Source: JAPOKJ01 sp031421635 (lineage in GTDB: Bacteria; Pseudomonadota; Gammaproteobacteria; Burkholderiales; Burkholderiaceae_E). Taken from it: 64,000 nucleotides of DNA. The stretch is from NCBI GenBank assembly GCA_031421635.1, contig JANOPA010000020.1, positions 23,301 through 87,300 of the forward strand. The letters run 5' to 3'. Of this stretch, positions 24,258 through 32,798 are shown one piece after another (position 1 is the stretch's first letter; each line of letters opens with the position of its first letter). A program made the translations under genes and the position numbers. A model generated the notes under the pieces. That model was not told the origin of the DNA, did not search any database, and saw only the letters and a list, made by a program, of their open reading frames with translations.

Positions 24258-26897
24258 TTAAGCTACCTTTTTCAACGTACATACCGTGTCGTACCAACCT
24301 TGCATGCCCACTAGGGGCGCAGGCTGCACCGGAAGAATGGCGTTAATGTTGTAACCCGCACCCGTGCCCCCATTGGCCTTATCCCACCACAGGTCTTCCG
24401 TAAGATCCATATCCTCGTCAATCACCTTGGCATCCCAGGCGGGAATATTTTGCTTGCGGCCCTTCTTCCCTGTAGCCGCGCGGCCATGCCAGGTATTGCC
24501 CAAAGTGTTGGACACCGCTAAAACCCGAGGATGTATGCCTTCAGTGACCCAGGCGGTGATCAAGGCCTTACCCAAAACTTGACCGCCCCCTTTCATGGCG
24601 TGTCCGTAGGGTCGGAATGTTGTCAGCTCGACTTTGTCGCCGGTCTTGATGCCATACTTTGCCGCGGTCTCGGTATTAATCCACATCGGATTGTGGTGAA
24701 CAATTTCAGTGAGATATTTTTGACTCTGAGTACGGCCCTGGGTATGGACGTTCCATTTAAAGGTGACGAGGTGTAGGTGCTCTGGCCCCATTTTCTCAAA
24801 GCTCGGAATCGGAAAATAATCGGGCATGCCTTTTTGTCCGTCTTCGTCAAAACCTGTTTGCTTGGCGGCCGCTTCGATATCCGGATGATAGATTGAAAAC
24901 TTGCGGGACGGGGTTAAGAAGCCCCGTCTAGCTTTACCCTCGGCGAAGATGCCTACTAAGGCTTCCTTGCCCCCTGCGTCTGCCTTGTAGATCAATTGTG
25001 TTGCTGAGTCGATACGGGTATTGAGCAGCTCAGTCGCAGTGAGTTCCCAAGCATACAAATTGAAGTATTGGGGCTTGGATAAATCCTGCCATACCCCCGT
25101 GCGCTTCATGTATTCGAAGCCGTCTTCGCCGAGTGTTTTACCGAGTGCATTGCAGCGCTGTCGAATCCAATCTTCATGATCTTTGAACTGAAAGTACTTG
25201 GCCGTTTCTGGGCTGATGCGCTTGCCGATATCGATCAAGGAATCGACGAAGCTCTTGCATTCGCCGGGGGGTTGCACGAGGGGCTGACGCAAGGTCACAT
25301 AGTCACGGAGTTCCATATTGTTGCGCGTATCGAAGCCCCAACGCTCCATGTAACTTGCGTCCGGTAGGATCATGTCCGCGTAATGGGCTTGCTCGCTATA
25401 GACGACATCCGAACAGGCGTGAAAGGGAATGAGCTTTTCGTCTTTTAGCACTTCAACCGCCAAGCTTCGGCCTTCGGGCCAAGTTTGAGGTGCGGCCAGC
25501 GTGTAGCTTAGATAAACCTGAACCTTGCCGCGTCCTTCTTTAAGGTACTTGAAGACGATTTGCCCGACCTTCATTCGCTGCCACTTATTGGCGAGCGGCC
25601 ATTCAGGTGCATCTTCAATCACACTTTTAGCCTTGACGGCGGGTGGTCTTGGCATCGGTTGGGGGAAGATCAGCGGAGGTATGCGGGTGGGCTCCACGGT
25701 GTAGCAATATCCTCCAGGTTTGCCGATCGATCCGACGATGGCGTTGAGCATCACAATGGCTCGATCATTATTAAAACCGTTGTAGTGAGCTCCGGCCCCT
25801 CGGTTTGAGAAGGCGATGGCCTCAGGGGCAGCGCGCGCAAACTCTAGAGCAATGCGTCGAATGTCCGTAGCCGATACTCCTGAAACGCCTTCCGCCCATT
25901 CGGGGGTGTAGCGCGCGATCCATTTCTCGAGTTCAGTCGCATTGACATTGCTCCAGGTGTCGAGCCATTTTTTATCATGCAAACCGGCTGCAATAATGGC
26001 CTGCCCCATGGCGAGTGCGATGGCGCCGTCCGAGCCTGGGTTTGGCGCAAACCATTCATCGGCGCGACCCGCAGTATTTGACATGCGCACGTCGAAGTAA
26101 ACAAACTTCGCGCCGTTATCAAAGCGGGCCTTGATAATGCGCTTGGCCGCATGGATGGCCCCTTGGTGCGCTTCATAGACATTGGCACCAAAGTCGATGA
26201 TGTACTTGCTACGGACGAAGTCTCCGCTCTCCCAATCGGTCTCACCGAGCGATACGTAGTTCGCCGCGCGCTTATTGGAGGAGCACAGGGCGCGATGATT
26301 AAACAAGGACGGGGAGCCTATGGCTCCTAAAAAGCGCGCCATTTCCTCGGCAAGCCGCGATCGACCAATATGGATCGCAACTTCTTCCGGTTTGCCTTGA
26401 TCCACGGCCACGCGAATGCGCTTGGCAATCGTCTCGTGGGCTTCCTCCCAGGTGATACGCATCCACTTGCCTTCGCCACGTGCCCCCACGCGTTTCAGGG
26501 GAAAGAGCAGGCGTTCCGGGTAATTGTTGATGGTCGGGCCGGATTGTCCCTTGGCGCAGAGTGATTTGCCGTTATTGGGGTCTAGAGGGTTGCCCCCCAC
26601 TTTTACAAGCTTGCCGTCAATGACATAGCCCTGAATGCCGCACACGGTGGAGCAGTTAAGGCACACCCCTTTGACAATGGTCGCTTTGGAGTAATCGTTC
26701 GGAATACGCCCCTTGCCGTTGGCCCGACGCACTGCCTTGCGTTGCCCCATTAATTCAGGCTTTTTATTCCAAAAAAAAGCCTCGGCTTCGCTCGGCATCA
26801 GCAGAATAGTTTCGCCCACAGCGAGCGAAGAAAGTGCGGCAAAACCAGTCTTGATGAACCTGCGCCGATCTGTTGCATTGGCATGGGTCATGCTCAT
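24258..26897 (-). CDS. molybdopterin oxidoreductase catalytic subunit (PsrA/PhsA/SoeA-like)
   Basis: An 879-residue Mo-bis(MGD) enzyme of the complex iron-sulfur molybdoenzyme group. I start at ATG 26897, two bases after the upstream stop, with GAGG before it. The twin-arginine motif RRRFIK and a hydrophobic stretch give Tat export to the periplasm. Next come [4Fe-4S] cysteines (CLNCSTVC ... SLCAKG) and the domains for two guanine dinucleotide cofactors; the cysteine in HRALCSSNK is a candidate Mo ligand. Relatives reduce or oxidise sulfur compounds (polysulfide, thiosulfate, tetrathionate, sulfite). Only the electron-transfer subunit is adjacent; no NrfD-type membrane subunit is seen. Substrate unassigned. 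Confidence 0.85.
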   Translation of the reverse strand: MSMTHANATDRRRFIKTGFAALSSLAVGETILLMPSEAEAFFWNKKPELMGQRKAVRRANGKGRIPNDYSKATIVKGVCLNCSTVCGIQGYVIDGKLVKVGGNPLDPNNGKSLCAKGQSGPTINNYPERLLFPLKRVGARGEGKWMRITWEEAHETIAKRIRVAVDQGKPEEVAIHIGRSRLAEEMARFLGAIGSPSLFNHRALCSSNKRAANYVSLGETDWESGDFVRSKYIIDFGANVYEAHQGAIHAAKRIIKARFDNGAKFVYFDVRMSNTAGRADEWFAPNPGSDGAIALAMGQAIIAAGLHDKKWLDTWSNVNATELEKWIARYTPEWAEGVSGVSATDIRRIALEFARAAPEAIAFSNRGAGAHYNGFNNDRAIVMLNAIVGSIGKPGGYCYTVEPTRIPPLIFPQPMPRPPAVKAKSVIEDAPEWPLANKWQRMKVGQIVFKYLKEGRGKVQVYLSYTLAAPQTWPEGRSLAVEVLKDEKLIPFHACSDVVYSEQAHYADMILPDASYMERWGFDTRNNMELRDYVTLRQPLVQPPGECKSFVDSLIDIGKRISPETAKYFQFKDHEDWIRQRCNALGKTLGEDGFEYMKRTGVWQDLSKPQYFNLYAWELTATELLNTRIDSATQLIYKADAGGKEALVGIFAEGKARRGFLTPSRKFSIYHPDIEAAAKQTGFDEDGQKGMPDYFPIPSFEKMGPEHLHLVTFKWNVHTQGRTQSQKYLTEIVHHNPMWINTETAAKYGIKTGDKVELTTFRPYGHAMKGGGQVLGKALITAWVTEGIHPRVLAVSNTLGNTWHGRAATGKKGRKQNIPAWDAKVIDEDMDLTEDLWWDKANGGTGAGYNINAILPVQPAPLVGMQGWYDTVCTLKKVA

Positions 26898-26898
26898 C

Positions 26899-27645
26899 TT
26901 AGGCCTCATCCGACTTGTTGTACTGAGTAATATTATTGGCAGGATCCACTTGTGCCCAAAGTACGCGTTTGCGCTTGGGGAAGACGCTTTCAAGCGTCGC
27001 CCAGGTCTCAATCTCGTAGCTGTAAGGGTCGTGAATCTTGCCTTTAGGAATCTTGGCCTCCATGGCCACTTGGTGCCCGCGGTAACTTACCGAGGGTTTG
27101 GTTTTTTCCTCAGGCTTCAGCACCTTGGTCTCGGTGCCATGCTTGGCCATGAACATTGAGTATGGCGAACCAGGATCGTTTTCGTCTCCAAAATGAAAAA
27201 CGTCCGCCGGGCAGGTTTCTACGCAGGCAGGCTCCATATTGGCATCGAGGCGATGCGAACAAAAATCGCACTTGTCGGCAATATCATTCTCATCGCAACC
27301 GATGGCGGCATAGGGGCAGGCCGCTTCACACTTACCTAGATGATCGCAAAGATCAGGGTCGACTCTCACAATGCCGTCGGCCAAGCGGTTAATGGACTTG
27401 GTTGGACAAGCTTTCAGGCAAGGTGTGTCCTCGCATTGCATGCACAAGGTGGGCAAAAAGAAACGTTTGGGAGTCGGATATTTTCCAGTATCCCAGTAAT
27501 ACACCTTGGTGCGATAGCGCGCCAATGGCACATTATTTTCGACCTTACAGGCCACTGAACAAGCGTGGCAACCGATGCAACGCTCGACGTCCAGCGCCAT
27601 TTTCCAGCGTGGCGTTTTGCCGGTGTTGGGATTGATGGGAACCAT
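26899..27645 (-). CDS. four-cluster ferredoxin-like subunit of the molybdoenzyme
   Basis: A 248-residue PsrB/SoeB/NrfC-type electron-transfer subunit with four cysteine groups: CIGCHACSVACK, CMQCEDTPCLKACP, CDHLGKCEAACP and a split CDFC...ACVETCP. In the third group the usual CxxCxxCxxxCP has Leu103 in place of the second cysteine, which in NarH-type subunits goes with a [3Fe-4S] cluster. There is no signal peptide, so it would travel through Tat with the catalytic subunit, whose gene starts two bases after this stop. Confidence 0.88.
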   Translation of the reverse strand: MVPINPNTGKTPRWKMALDVERCIGCHACSVACKVENNVPLARYRTKVYYWDTGKYPTPKRFFLPTLCMQCEDTPCLKACPTKSINRLADGIVRVDPDLCDHLGKCEAACPYAAIGCDENDIADKCDFCSHRLDANMEPACVETCPADVFHFGDENDPGSPYSMFMAKHGTETKVLKPEEKTKPSVSYRGHQVAMEAKIPKGKIHDPYSYEIETWATLESVFPKRKRVLWAQVDPANNITQYNKSDEA

Positions 27646-28247
27646 AGCTACTCCGTGAAGATTGGGTGATTAATTGGGGGTACTAGTAGGTTGTCACGAA
27701 CGGACAAGTGGCAGCGAGCGATTCCAAAGAGGAGAATCGCAACACGGAGTTCTGGGGGTGGTATCGAAAAGGTCGCAGCTTGCAGCAAGAGGCGCTGCGC
27801 GCGGGGAGAAGGGGTTTTACTAGGTGATTAAAGCGGGGAGAAGTAGAAGGATCGCTGGAGGAACTGCAAGCGCGATAGCTGGTTTGGCTTAAGGGAGGTA
27901 AACAAGGCAGGATGCCGAATAGTACCGGGGCTGACCTGGAAAACTGAGTAGAGTAGTGTAGCCAGGCGCCGTTAAATGTGCGTATCGCCGCAGCGCCCCA
28001 AAAGCGAATAGAGGTATAGAAATGCTTTAGACGATCTGGAAATTTGCTAAGCCACATTGCTAACTAGCCTAACAGTGATTAGTGGCAGGACGCAATCATT
28101 CTATGAGTGTCTTTGCAGGAGTGTTTTTCTTACACCTGTTTTTACTGAGCCTTCAACTCTGCATGAACAGTCCAGTCGTAATCATAATATGTGGGCGTGG
28201 CGTTCGCATTGCGTTCGAGCGGGATCGAGCACGCAAAAAACGAGTGC
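27646..28247. other. gene-free stretch of about 600 bases
   Basis: No credible gene lies between the iron-sulfur subunit start and the hppA terminator. An open frame on the minus strand (27683-28057) has a composition rich in Ser, Pro and Cys and no recognisable domain. The plus-strand sequence is purine-rich in its centre, and the motif GCGGGGAGAA occurs twice near 27800-27840. It may contain the molybdoenzyme promoter region and a long leader. Confidence 0.5.
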
Positions 28248-28277
28248 AAAAAAAGGGGTGTCCGATTGACACCCCTT
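28248..28277 (-). terminator. intrinsic terminator of hppA
   Basis: On the minus strand a 10-bp stem (AAGGGGTGTC / GACACCCCTT on the plus strand) with a five-base loop is followed by seven T. It lies about 60 bases after the hppA stop. Confidence 0.88.
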
Positions 28278-28335
28278 CTCAGAACCTGGCCTAGCGATGT
28301 GTGTACCGCTTCGAGAGTCTTACTTGCATAGGCAA

Positions 28336-30936
28336 CTACTGCGCTGGATAAACATCCACACGACGCGCTTGCTTATCATCCGCACCACCTGCTGCCATCG
28401 AGACGGGCTTCACCATGATCATGCGATCTTCAGGAACACCCGCTTTAACCAGCATTTCCCGAGCAGCACGAGCACGGTTTTTAGCGAGCTCAGCATTGGC
28501 TTTGGGATCGCCCGAAGTGTCGTGATAACCCGATAAGCCAATCTTGGCATTGGCACCCGACTTGGCATAGGCTGCGACTTTTTCCAACAGCTTGTCAGCA
28601 TCGGCGGGCAGGGCACTCTTGCCGGAATCGAAGTACAAACTGACAGACTCAGGGAAGCCTGCGCCCTTAAGAAGTTCAGGAGCTTTGTCGACTTCAGTCA
28701 CCGCTTTGGCTTCTGCTGTAGGGGCTGCTGCTGCGGGAGCGACGGCGGGTGCAGCGGCGACCGGTGCCGGTGCAACTACGGCTGGTGCTGCAGCGGCTAC
28801 AACCGCTGCCACAGGAGCGGCGGCGGCTGGCGCTGCATGACCTGCTTTACCGGTACCCCAAATAACGCCCATTACTGGCACCAAGAGAATAGCCACGATG
28901 TTGATAATCTTGATCAACGGGTTCACTGCGGGACCCGCTGTGTCCTTATAAGGGTCGCCAACGGTGTCGCCGGTCACTGCAGCCTTGTGAGCGTCAGAAC
29001 CCTTGCCACCATGGTGACCTTCTTCGATGTACTTCTTGGCATTGTCCCAAGCGCCACCGCCGGTACACATTGAAATGGCTACAAACAAGCCCGTCACAAT
29101 GGTGCCCATCAACATACCTGCAACCGCGGCTGGGCCGAGGAAAACAGCGACCAAGATGGGGATAATCACAGGGAGGATCGACGGAAGAATCATTTCCTTG
29201 ATCGCGGCTGTGGTCAAGAGATCGACCGCTCGGGTGTAATCCGGCTTGGCCGTGCCTTCCATGATGCCCTTGATCTCGCGGAACTGGCGGCGTACTTCTT
29301 CAACCACCGCACTGGCTGATCGACCCACCGCTTCCATCGCCATGGCCGCGAAAAGGAATGGAATCAGGCCACCGATGAACAGGCCGACAATCACTTTGTG
29401 ATTGGAAAGATCAAACACGGTGTCTAGACCAATGCTATTGAGCGCATGGGTGTAGTCAGCAAACAAAACCAAAGCAGCCAGCCCCGCAGAACCAATGGCG
29501 TAGCCCTTGGTCACCGCCTTTGTGGTGTTACCCACAGCGTCGAGAGGATCGGTGATGTTACGTACCGACTCGGGCAAGCCCGACATCTCCGCAATACCAC
29601 CGGCATTGTCAGTGATTGGACCGTAGGCATCAAGTGCAACCACGATACCTGCCATTGACAGCATGGCGGTTGCAGCGGTGGCAATACCGTACAGACCAGC
29701 GAGCCAATAAGACGACAGAATTGCGGCGCACACCAACAACACAGGGTAGGCGGTCGACTTCATCGACACGGCGATACCGGCAATGATGTTGGTCGCATGA
29801 CCGGTGGTCGAGGCTTGAGCGACATATTTCACTGGTTTGTACTGTGTGCCAGTGTAGTACTCAGTGACCCAGACGATCAGGCCCGTCAGAACCATACCGA
29901 CGATGACGCAACCAAACAGTTTCATGACGGTAATGTCGGTTGAACCAAAACCACCGCTAAAAATCCACTGCGTTACGGGGTAGGCCAGGATGGTGGCGAT
30001 AACGCCCGCAACAACCAGACCTTTGTAGAGTGCAGGCATTACATTCGTCATGCCTGGGGTGGCTTTGACGAAATAGGTACCGATGATCGATGCGATGATT
30101 GAGATACCACCGAGAGCAAGGGGATACGACACCGCAGCCCATTCAGCGCCCTTCATGATCGAAGCACCTAACAACATGGTGGCGATCAAGGTCACAGCAT
30201 AGGTTTCGAACAGGTCGGCAGCCATACCTGCACAATCGCCCACGTTATCACCCACATTGTCGGCGATCACGGCTGGGTTGCGTGGGTCATCTTCTGGAAT
30301 ACCTGCTTCAACTTTACCGACCAAGTCGGCACCGACGTCCGCACCCTTGGTGAAAATACCGCCGCCCAGACGAGCAAAGATGGAGATGAGCGAGGAGCCG
30401 AAGGCGAGACCGATCAAGGGCTTGATTACGTCATGCAGGCTAACCGTTGTGCCAAGACCATGAGGAGCACTACCGACCAAGACCATAAAGTAGCCAGCGA
30501 CGCCCAGAATGCCTAGACCCACCACTAACATACCGGTGATTGCACCACCTTTAAAGGCGACCTGCAGCGCGTCGTTTAAGGAGCGTGTTGCGGCTTGAGT
30601 CGTACGCACGTTAGCGCGCACGGAAACGTTCATACCAATGTAACCAGCTAGACCAGACAGAATCGCGCCGATGGCGAAACCGATTGCGGTAGGCCAACCC
30701 AAACCGGGGACGAAACCGACGACAAAGAACAGCACGATACCCACCATGCCGATGGTTTTGTACTGACGGTTTAGGTACGCCTTAGCACCTTGTTGAATGG
30801 CGGCAGCAATTTCTTGCATGCGCGCATTGCCAGCGTCTAAGCTCAGGATGGACTTGCTCGTGATGAGCCCGTACAACACTGCTAAGACGCCACAAATCAT
30901 GGCTAGCCATAAGGCGCCTGATGCAACTCCAGTCAT
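28336..30936 (-). CDS. hppA: membrane-bound proton-pumping pyrophosphatase with fused OmpA-like domain
   Basis: An 866-residue protein. Residues 1 to about 695 are a full M-PPase with about 16 membrane helices, the pyrophosphate site (DVGADLVGKVE, DNVGDNVGDCAG), and GNTTKA, where the Lys is the hallmark of the K+-independent H+-pumping class. An Ala/Pro/Val-rich linker (about 696-743) follows, then a C-terminal OmpA/MotB domain (744-866) with GYHDTSGDPKANAELAKNRA; its Asp and Arg match the diaminopimelate-binding residues. Bacterial M-PPases are usually about 670-700 residues, so the extension is extra. M-PPase C-termini face outside the cytoplasm, so the domain would lie in the periplasm near peptidoglycan. 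Confidence 0.95.
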   Translation of the reverse strand: MTGVASGALWLAMICGVLAVLYGLITSKSILSLDAGNARMQEIAAAIQQGAKAYLNRQYKTIGMVGIVLFFVVGFVPGLGWPTAIGFAIGAILSGLAGYIGMNVSVRANVRTTQAATRSLNDALQVAFKGGAITGMLVVGLGILGVAGYFMVLVGSAPHGLGTTVSLHDVIKPLIGLAFGSSLISIFARLGGGIFTKGADVGADLVGKVEAGIPEDDPRNPAVIADNVGDNVGDCAGMAADLFETYAVTLIATMLLGASIMKGAEWAAVSYPLALGGISIIASIIGTYFVKATPGMTNVMPALYKGLVVAGVIATILAYPVTQWIFSGGFGSTDITVMKLFGCVIVGMVLTGLIVWVTEYYTGTQYKPVKYVAQASTTGHATNIIAGIAVSMKSTAYPVLLVCAAILSSYWLAGLYGIATAATAMLSMAGIVVALDAYGPITDNAGGIAEMSGLPESVRNITDPLDAVGNTTKAVTKGYAIGSAGLAALVLFADYTHALNSIGLDTVFDLSNHKVIVGLFIGGLIPFLFAAMAMEAVGRSASAVVEEVRRQFREIKGIMEGTAKPDYTRAVDLLTTAAIKEMILPSILPVIIPILVAVFLGPAAVAGMLMGTIVTGLFVAISMCTGGGAWDNAKKYIEEGHHGGKGSDAHKAAVTGDTVGDPYKDTAGPAVNPLIKIINIVAILLVPVMGVIWGTGKAGHAAPAAAAPVAAVVAAAAPAVVAPAPVAAAPAVAPAAAAPTAEAKAVTEVDKAPELLKGAGFPESVSLYFDSGKSALPADADKLLEKVAAYAKSGANAKIGLSGYHDTSGDPKANAELAKNRARAAREMLVKAGVPEDRMIMVKPVSMAAGGADDKQARRVDVYPAQ

Positions 30937-31030
30937 TATTTATCCTCCAGGATGGTCTTTTAAAAAATTTAAAGCCCGCCGATTCTACTTCAGCAAGGTG
31001 AAATCAAGTGAACAAGTCGCTTAAGTCGGT

Positions 31031-31684
31031 CTATTGCAGCGCCGCAAAAACTCTGGCGGTAATCTCGTCAACATCGCCTTGACCCGATATCTTGCGATAA
31101 GCGGGGGCTAGCTTGTCACCCATATGGGCCCAGTTACCGTAGTAGTCCACCAAGGGACGGGTTTGCGATTGATAGACTTCTAAGCGCTTTCGCACGGTCT
31201 CTTCTTTGTCGTCATCGCGTTGAATAAGTGGCTCGTGCGTGACGTCGTCCTGCCCAGCAATTTTGGGCGGATTGAATTTGAGGTGATAGGTCCGCCCACT
31301 GGCGACATGCACTCTACGCCCACTCATTCGTTCAATGATATCGGACTCGGGAACATCGATTTCAAGGACGTAATCGAGTTTGACTTCGGCGGCCTTCATT
31401 GCATCAGCCTGAGGGATGGTGCGTGGGAAGCCGTCGAAAAGGTAACCATTTTGACAGTCGGCATGGGTGAGCCGATCTTTGACCAGACCAATAATGATGT
31501 CGTCAGAGACTAGAGCGCCAGAGTCCATCACCTTTTTGGCTTGCAGGCCTAGAGGAGTTCCGGCTTTGACCGCGGCCCTTAACATATCTCCTGTCGAAAT
31601 TTGTGGGATGCCGAACTTTTTGCAGATGTAGGTTGCTTGCGTACCCTTACCGGCGCCCGGCGCGCCTAGCAATATCAATCTCAT
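31031..31684 (-). CDS. adk: adenylate kinase
   Basis: A 217-residue adenylate kinase with P-loop GAPGAGKGTQA, the AMP-binding STGDMLR and FDGFPRT segments, and the LID region with RRVHVASGRTYH. The length is normal for the long form; the zinc-less LID fits proteobacteria. It equilibrates ATP and AMP with ADP. It is last in the order exbB-exbD-lpxK-ycaR-kdsB-adk common in Betaproteobacteria, 106 bases after kdsB. Confidence 0.97.
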   Translation of the reverse strand: MRLILLGAPGAGKGTQATYICKKFGIPQISTGDMLRAAVKAGTPLGLQAKKVMDSGALVSDDIIIGLVKDRLTHADCQNGYLFDGFPRTIPQADAMKAAEVKLDYVLEIDVPESDIIERMSGRRVHVASGRTYHLKFNPPKIAGQDDVTHEPLIQRDDDKEETVRKRLEVYQSQTRPLVDYYGNWAHMGDKLAPAYRKISGQGDVDEITARVFAALQ

Positions 31685-31790
31685 GGATGCCCCTGAATGA
31701 AACTAAGTCAGTACGCTTTGCTTGTGCTTAAAGGCCAAGCAAAAATGTTGCAGCTGGCAACAAAGCGTCTGAAAGACTTCTTCTAAAACC

Positions 31791-32558
31791 TCAATTGTGC
31801 CCGAAGTTTTGTTTGAACAGCGCTCGGGCACGATCCAAATCGGCCTGAGTGTCCACACCGGAGGGTGGGGCTTCCTCTGTAACATGGATGGCGATTCGAT
31901 ATCCGTGCCATAAGGCGCGCAGTTGCTCTAAGGCTTCGAGCCGCTCAATTGGGGCACTTGTAAGTTCTGGGTAAGCTTTGAGAAAGCCTACGCGATAGGC
32001 GTAAAGCCCTAAATGTCTAAGGGGACGATGTTTCAGCTCCGTTGAGATGGAGTCTCGATCATGGGGGATCAAGGCTCGTGAGAAATACAAAGCCGTCTGC
32101 CGAGCATCCAATACAACTTTAACGACATTGGTATTTTCATAGTCGGCAAGATCTTGGATAGGGTGAGCTGCGCTCGACATTGAACAATCAGGGCGCTTGG
32201 CCAGCAACAGGCCGACGGCTGAAATGAGATTCACCGGGATGAACGGCTCATCGCCCTGCACATTGATGACAATTTCGTCGTCCGCCAGGCCGAGTAAGGT
32301 GGCCGCTTCTGCAAGGCGATCTGTGCCGGAGGCATGGTCAACGCGGGTCATGATGGCTTGAAAGCCCGCAGCCCGAACGGCGGCTGCAACAATGTCGGAG
32401 TCGGTCGCGACCGCCAATGCTTTGGGTTTGGCGAGTGCCACGCGCTCAGCGACTCGCACGATCATCGGTTTGCCTGCAATATCGGCCATAGGCTTGTCGG
32501 GGAGGCGGGATGATGCCATGCGTGCAGGAATGAGCACGGTGCATTGGTGTAGCAACAT
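31791..32558 (-). CDS. kdsB: 3-deoxy-manno-octulosonate cytidylyltransferase
   Basis: A 255-residue CMP-KDO synthetase, activating KDO for lipopolysaccharide inner core. N-terminal VLIPARMASSRLPDKP is the nucleotide-binding signature, and IVINVQGDEPFI is the metal-binding core. I use ATG 32558; a TTG four codons upstream is possible but has no better ribosome site. It follows the Trm112-like gene by about 20 bases in the lpx/kds operon. Confidence 0.95.
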   Translation of the reverse strand: MLLHQCTVLIPARMASSRLPDKPMADIAGKPMIVRVAERVALAKPKALAVATDSDIVAAAVRAAGFQAIMTRVDHASGTDRLAEAATLLGLADDEIVINVQGDEPFIPVNLISAVGLLLAKRPDCSMSSAAHPIQDLADYENTNVVKVVLDARQTALYFSRALIPHDRDSISTELKHRPLRHLGLYAYRVGFLKAYPELTSAPIERLEALEQLRALWHGYRIAIHVTEEAPPSGVDTQADLDRARALFKQNFGHN

Positions 32559-32576
32559 GGGTTTGACCAACAGCGC

Positions 32577-32798
32577 TTAAAGGAGCGAGCGAGCTTCGTC
32601 GACCAGCATGCGAGCAATGCCATCTTTCACGGGGAAAGCGAGTTTGTCGACCACACAGCGCAACTCGCTTTGCACGTCGGGAGGTATTCCGCTTGCGGCC
32701 AGTTCGTCCGGATCTGAGCTTGGTCGATCATGTTTGAGGGGCCCTTTGCAAATCGGGCACACCAGGATGTCTAAGAGTCGGGAGTCGAGGGAGTTCAT
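32577..32798 (-). CDS. ycaR: Trm112/YcaR-family small zinc-ribbon-like protein
   Basis: A 73-residue protein beginning MNSLDSRLLDILVCPICKG, the Trm112/YcaR (UPF0434) start with CPxC. The rest, with DKLAFPVKDGIARMLVDEAR, also fits. The start is ATG 32798, overlapping the lpxK stop by four bases; a longer frame inside lpxK is not used. The gene is commonly found between lpxK and kdsB; its exact role is not settled. Confidence 0.93.
   Translation of the reverse strand: MNSLDSRLLDILVCPICKGPLKHDRPSSDPDELAASGIPPDVQSELRCVVDKLAFPVKDGIARMLVDEARSLL

Noticed and set aside
27683..28057. 124-residue minus-strand frame in the gap before the molybdoenzyme
   Set aside because: Composition is Ser/Pro/Cys-rich without periodic structure, and no ribosome site or neighbour supports it.
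28592..28840. Ala/Thr/Gly-rich plus-strand frame in hppA
   Set aside because: It is the antisense of the Ala/Pro linker; low complexity makes it open by chance.
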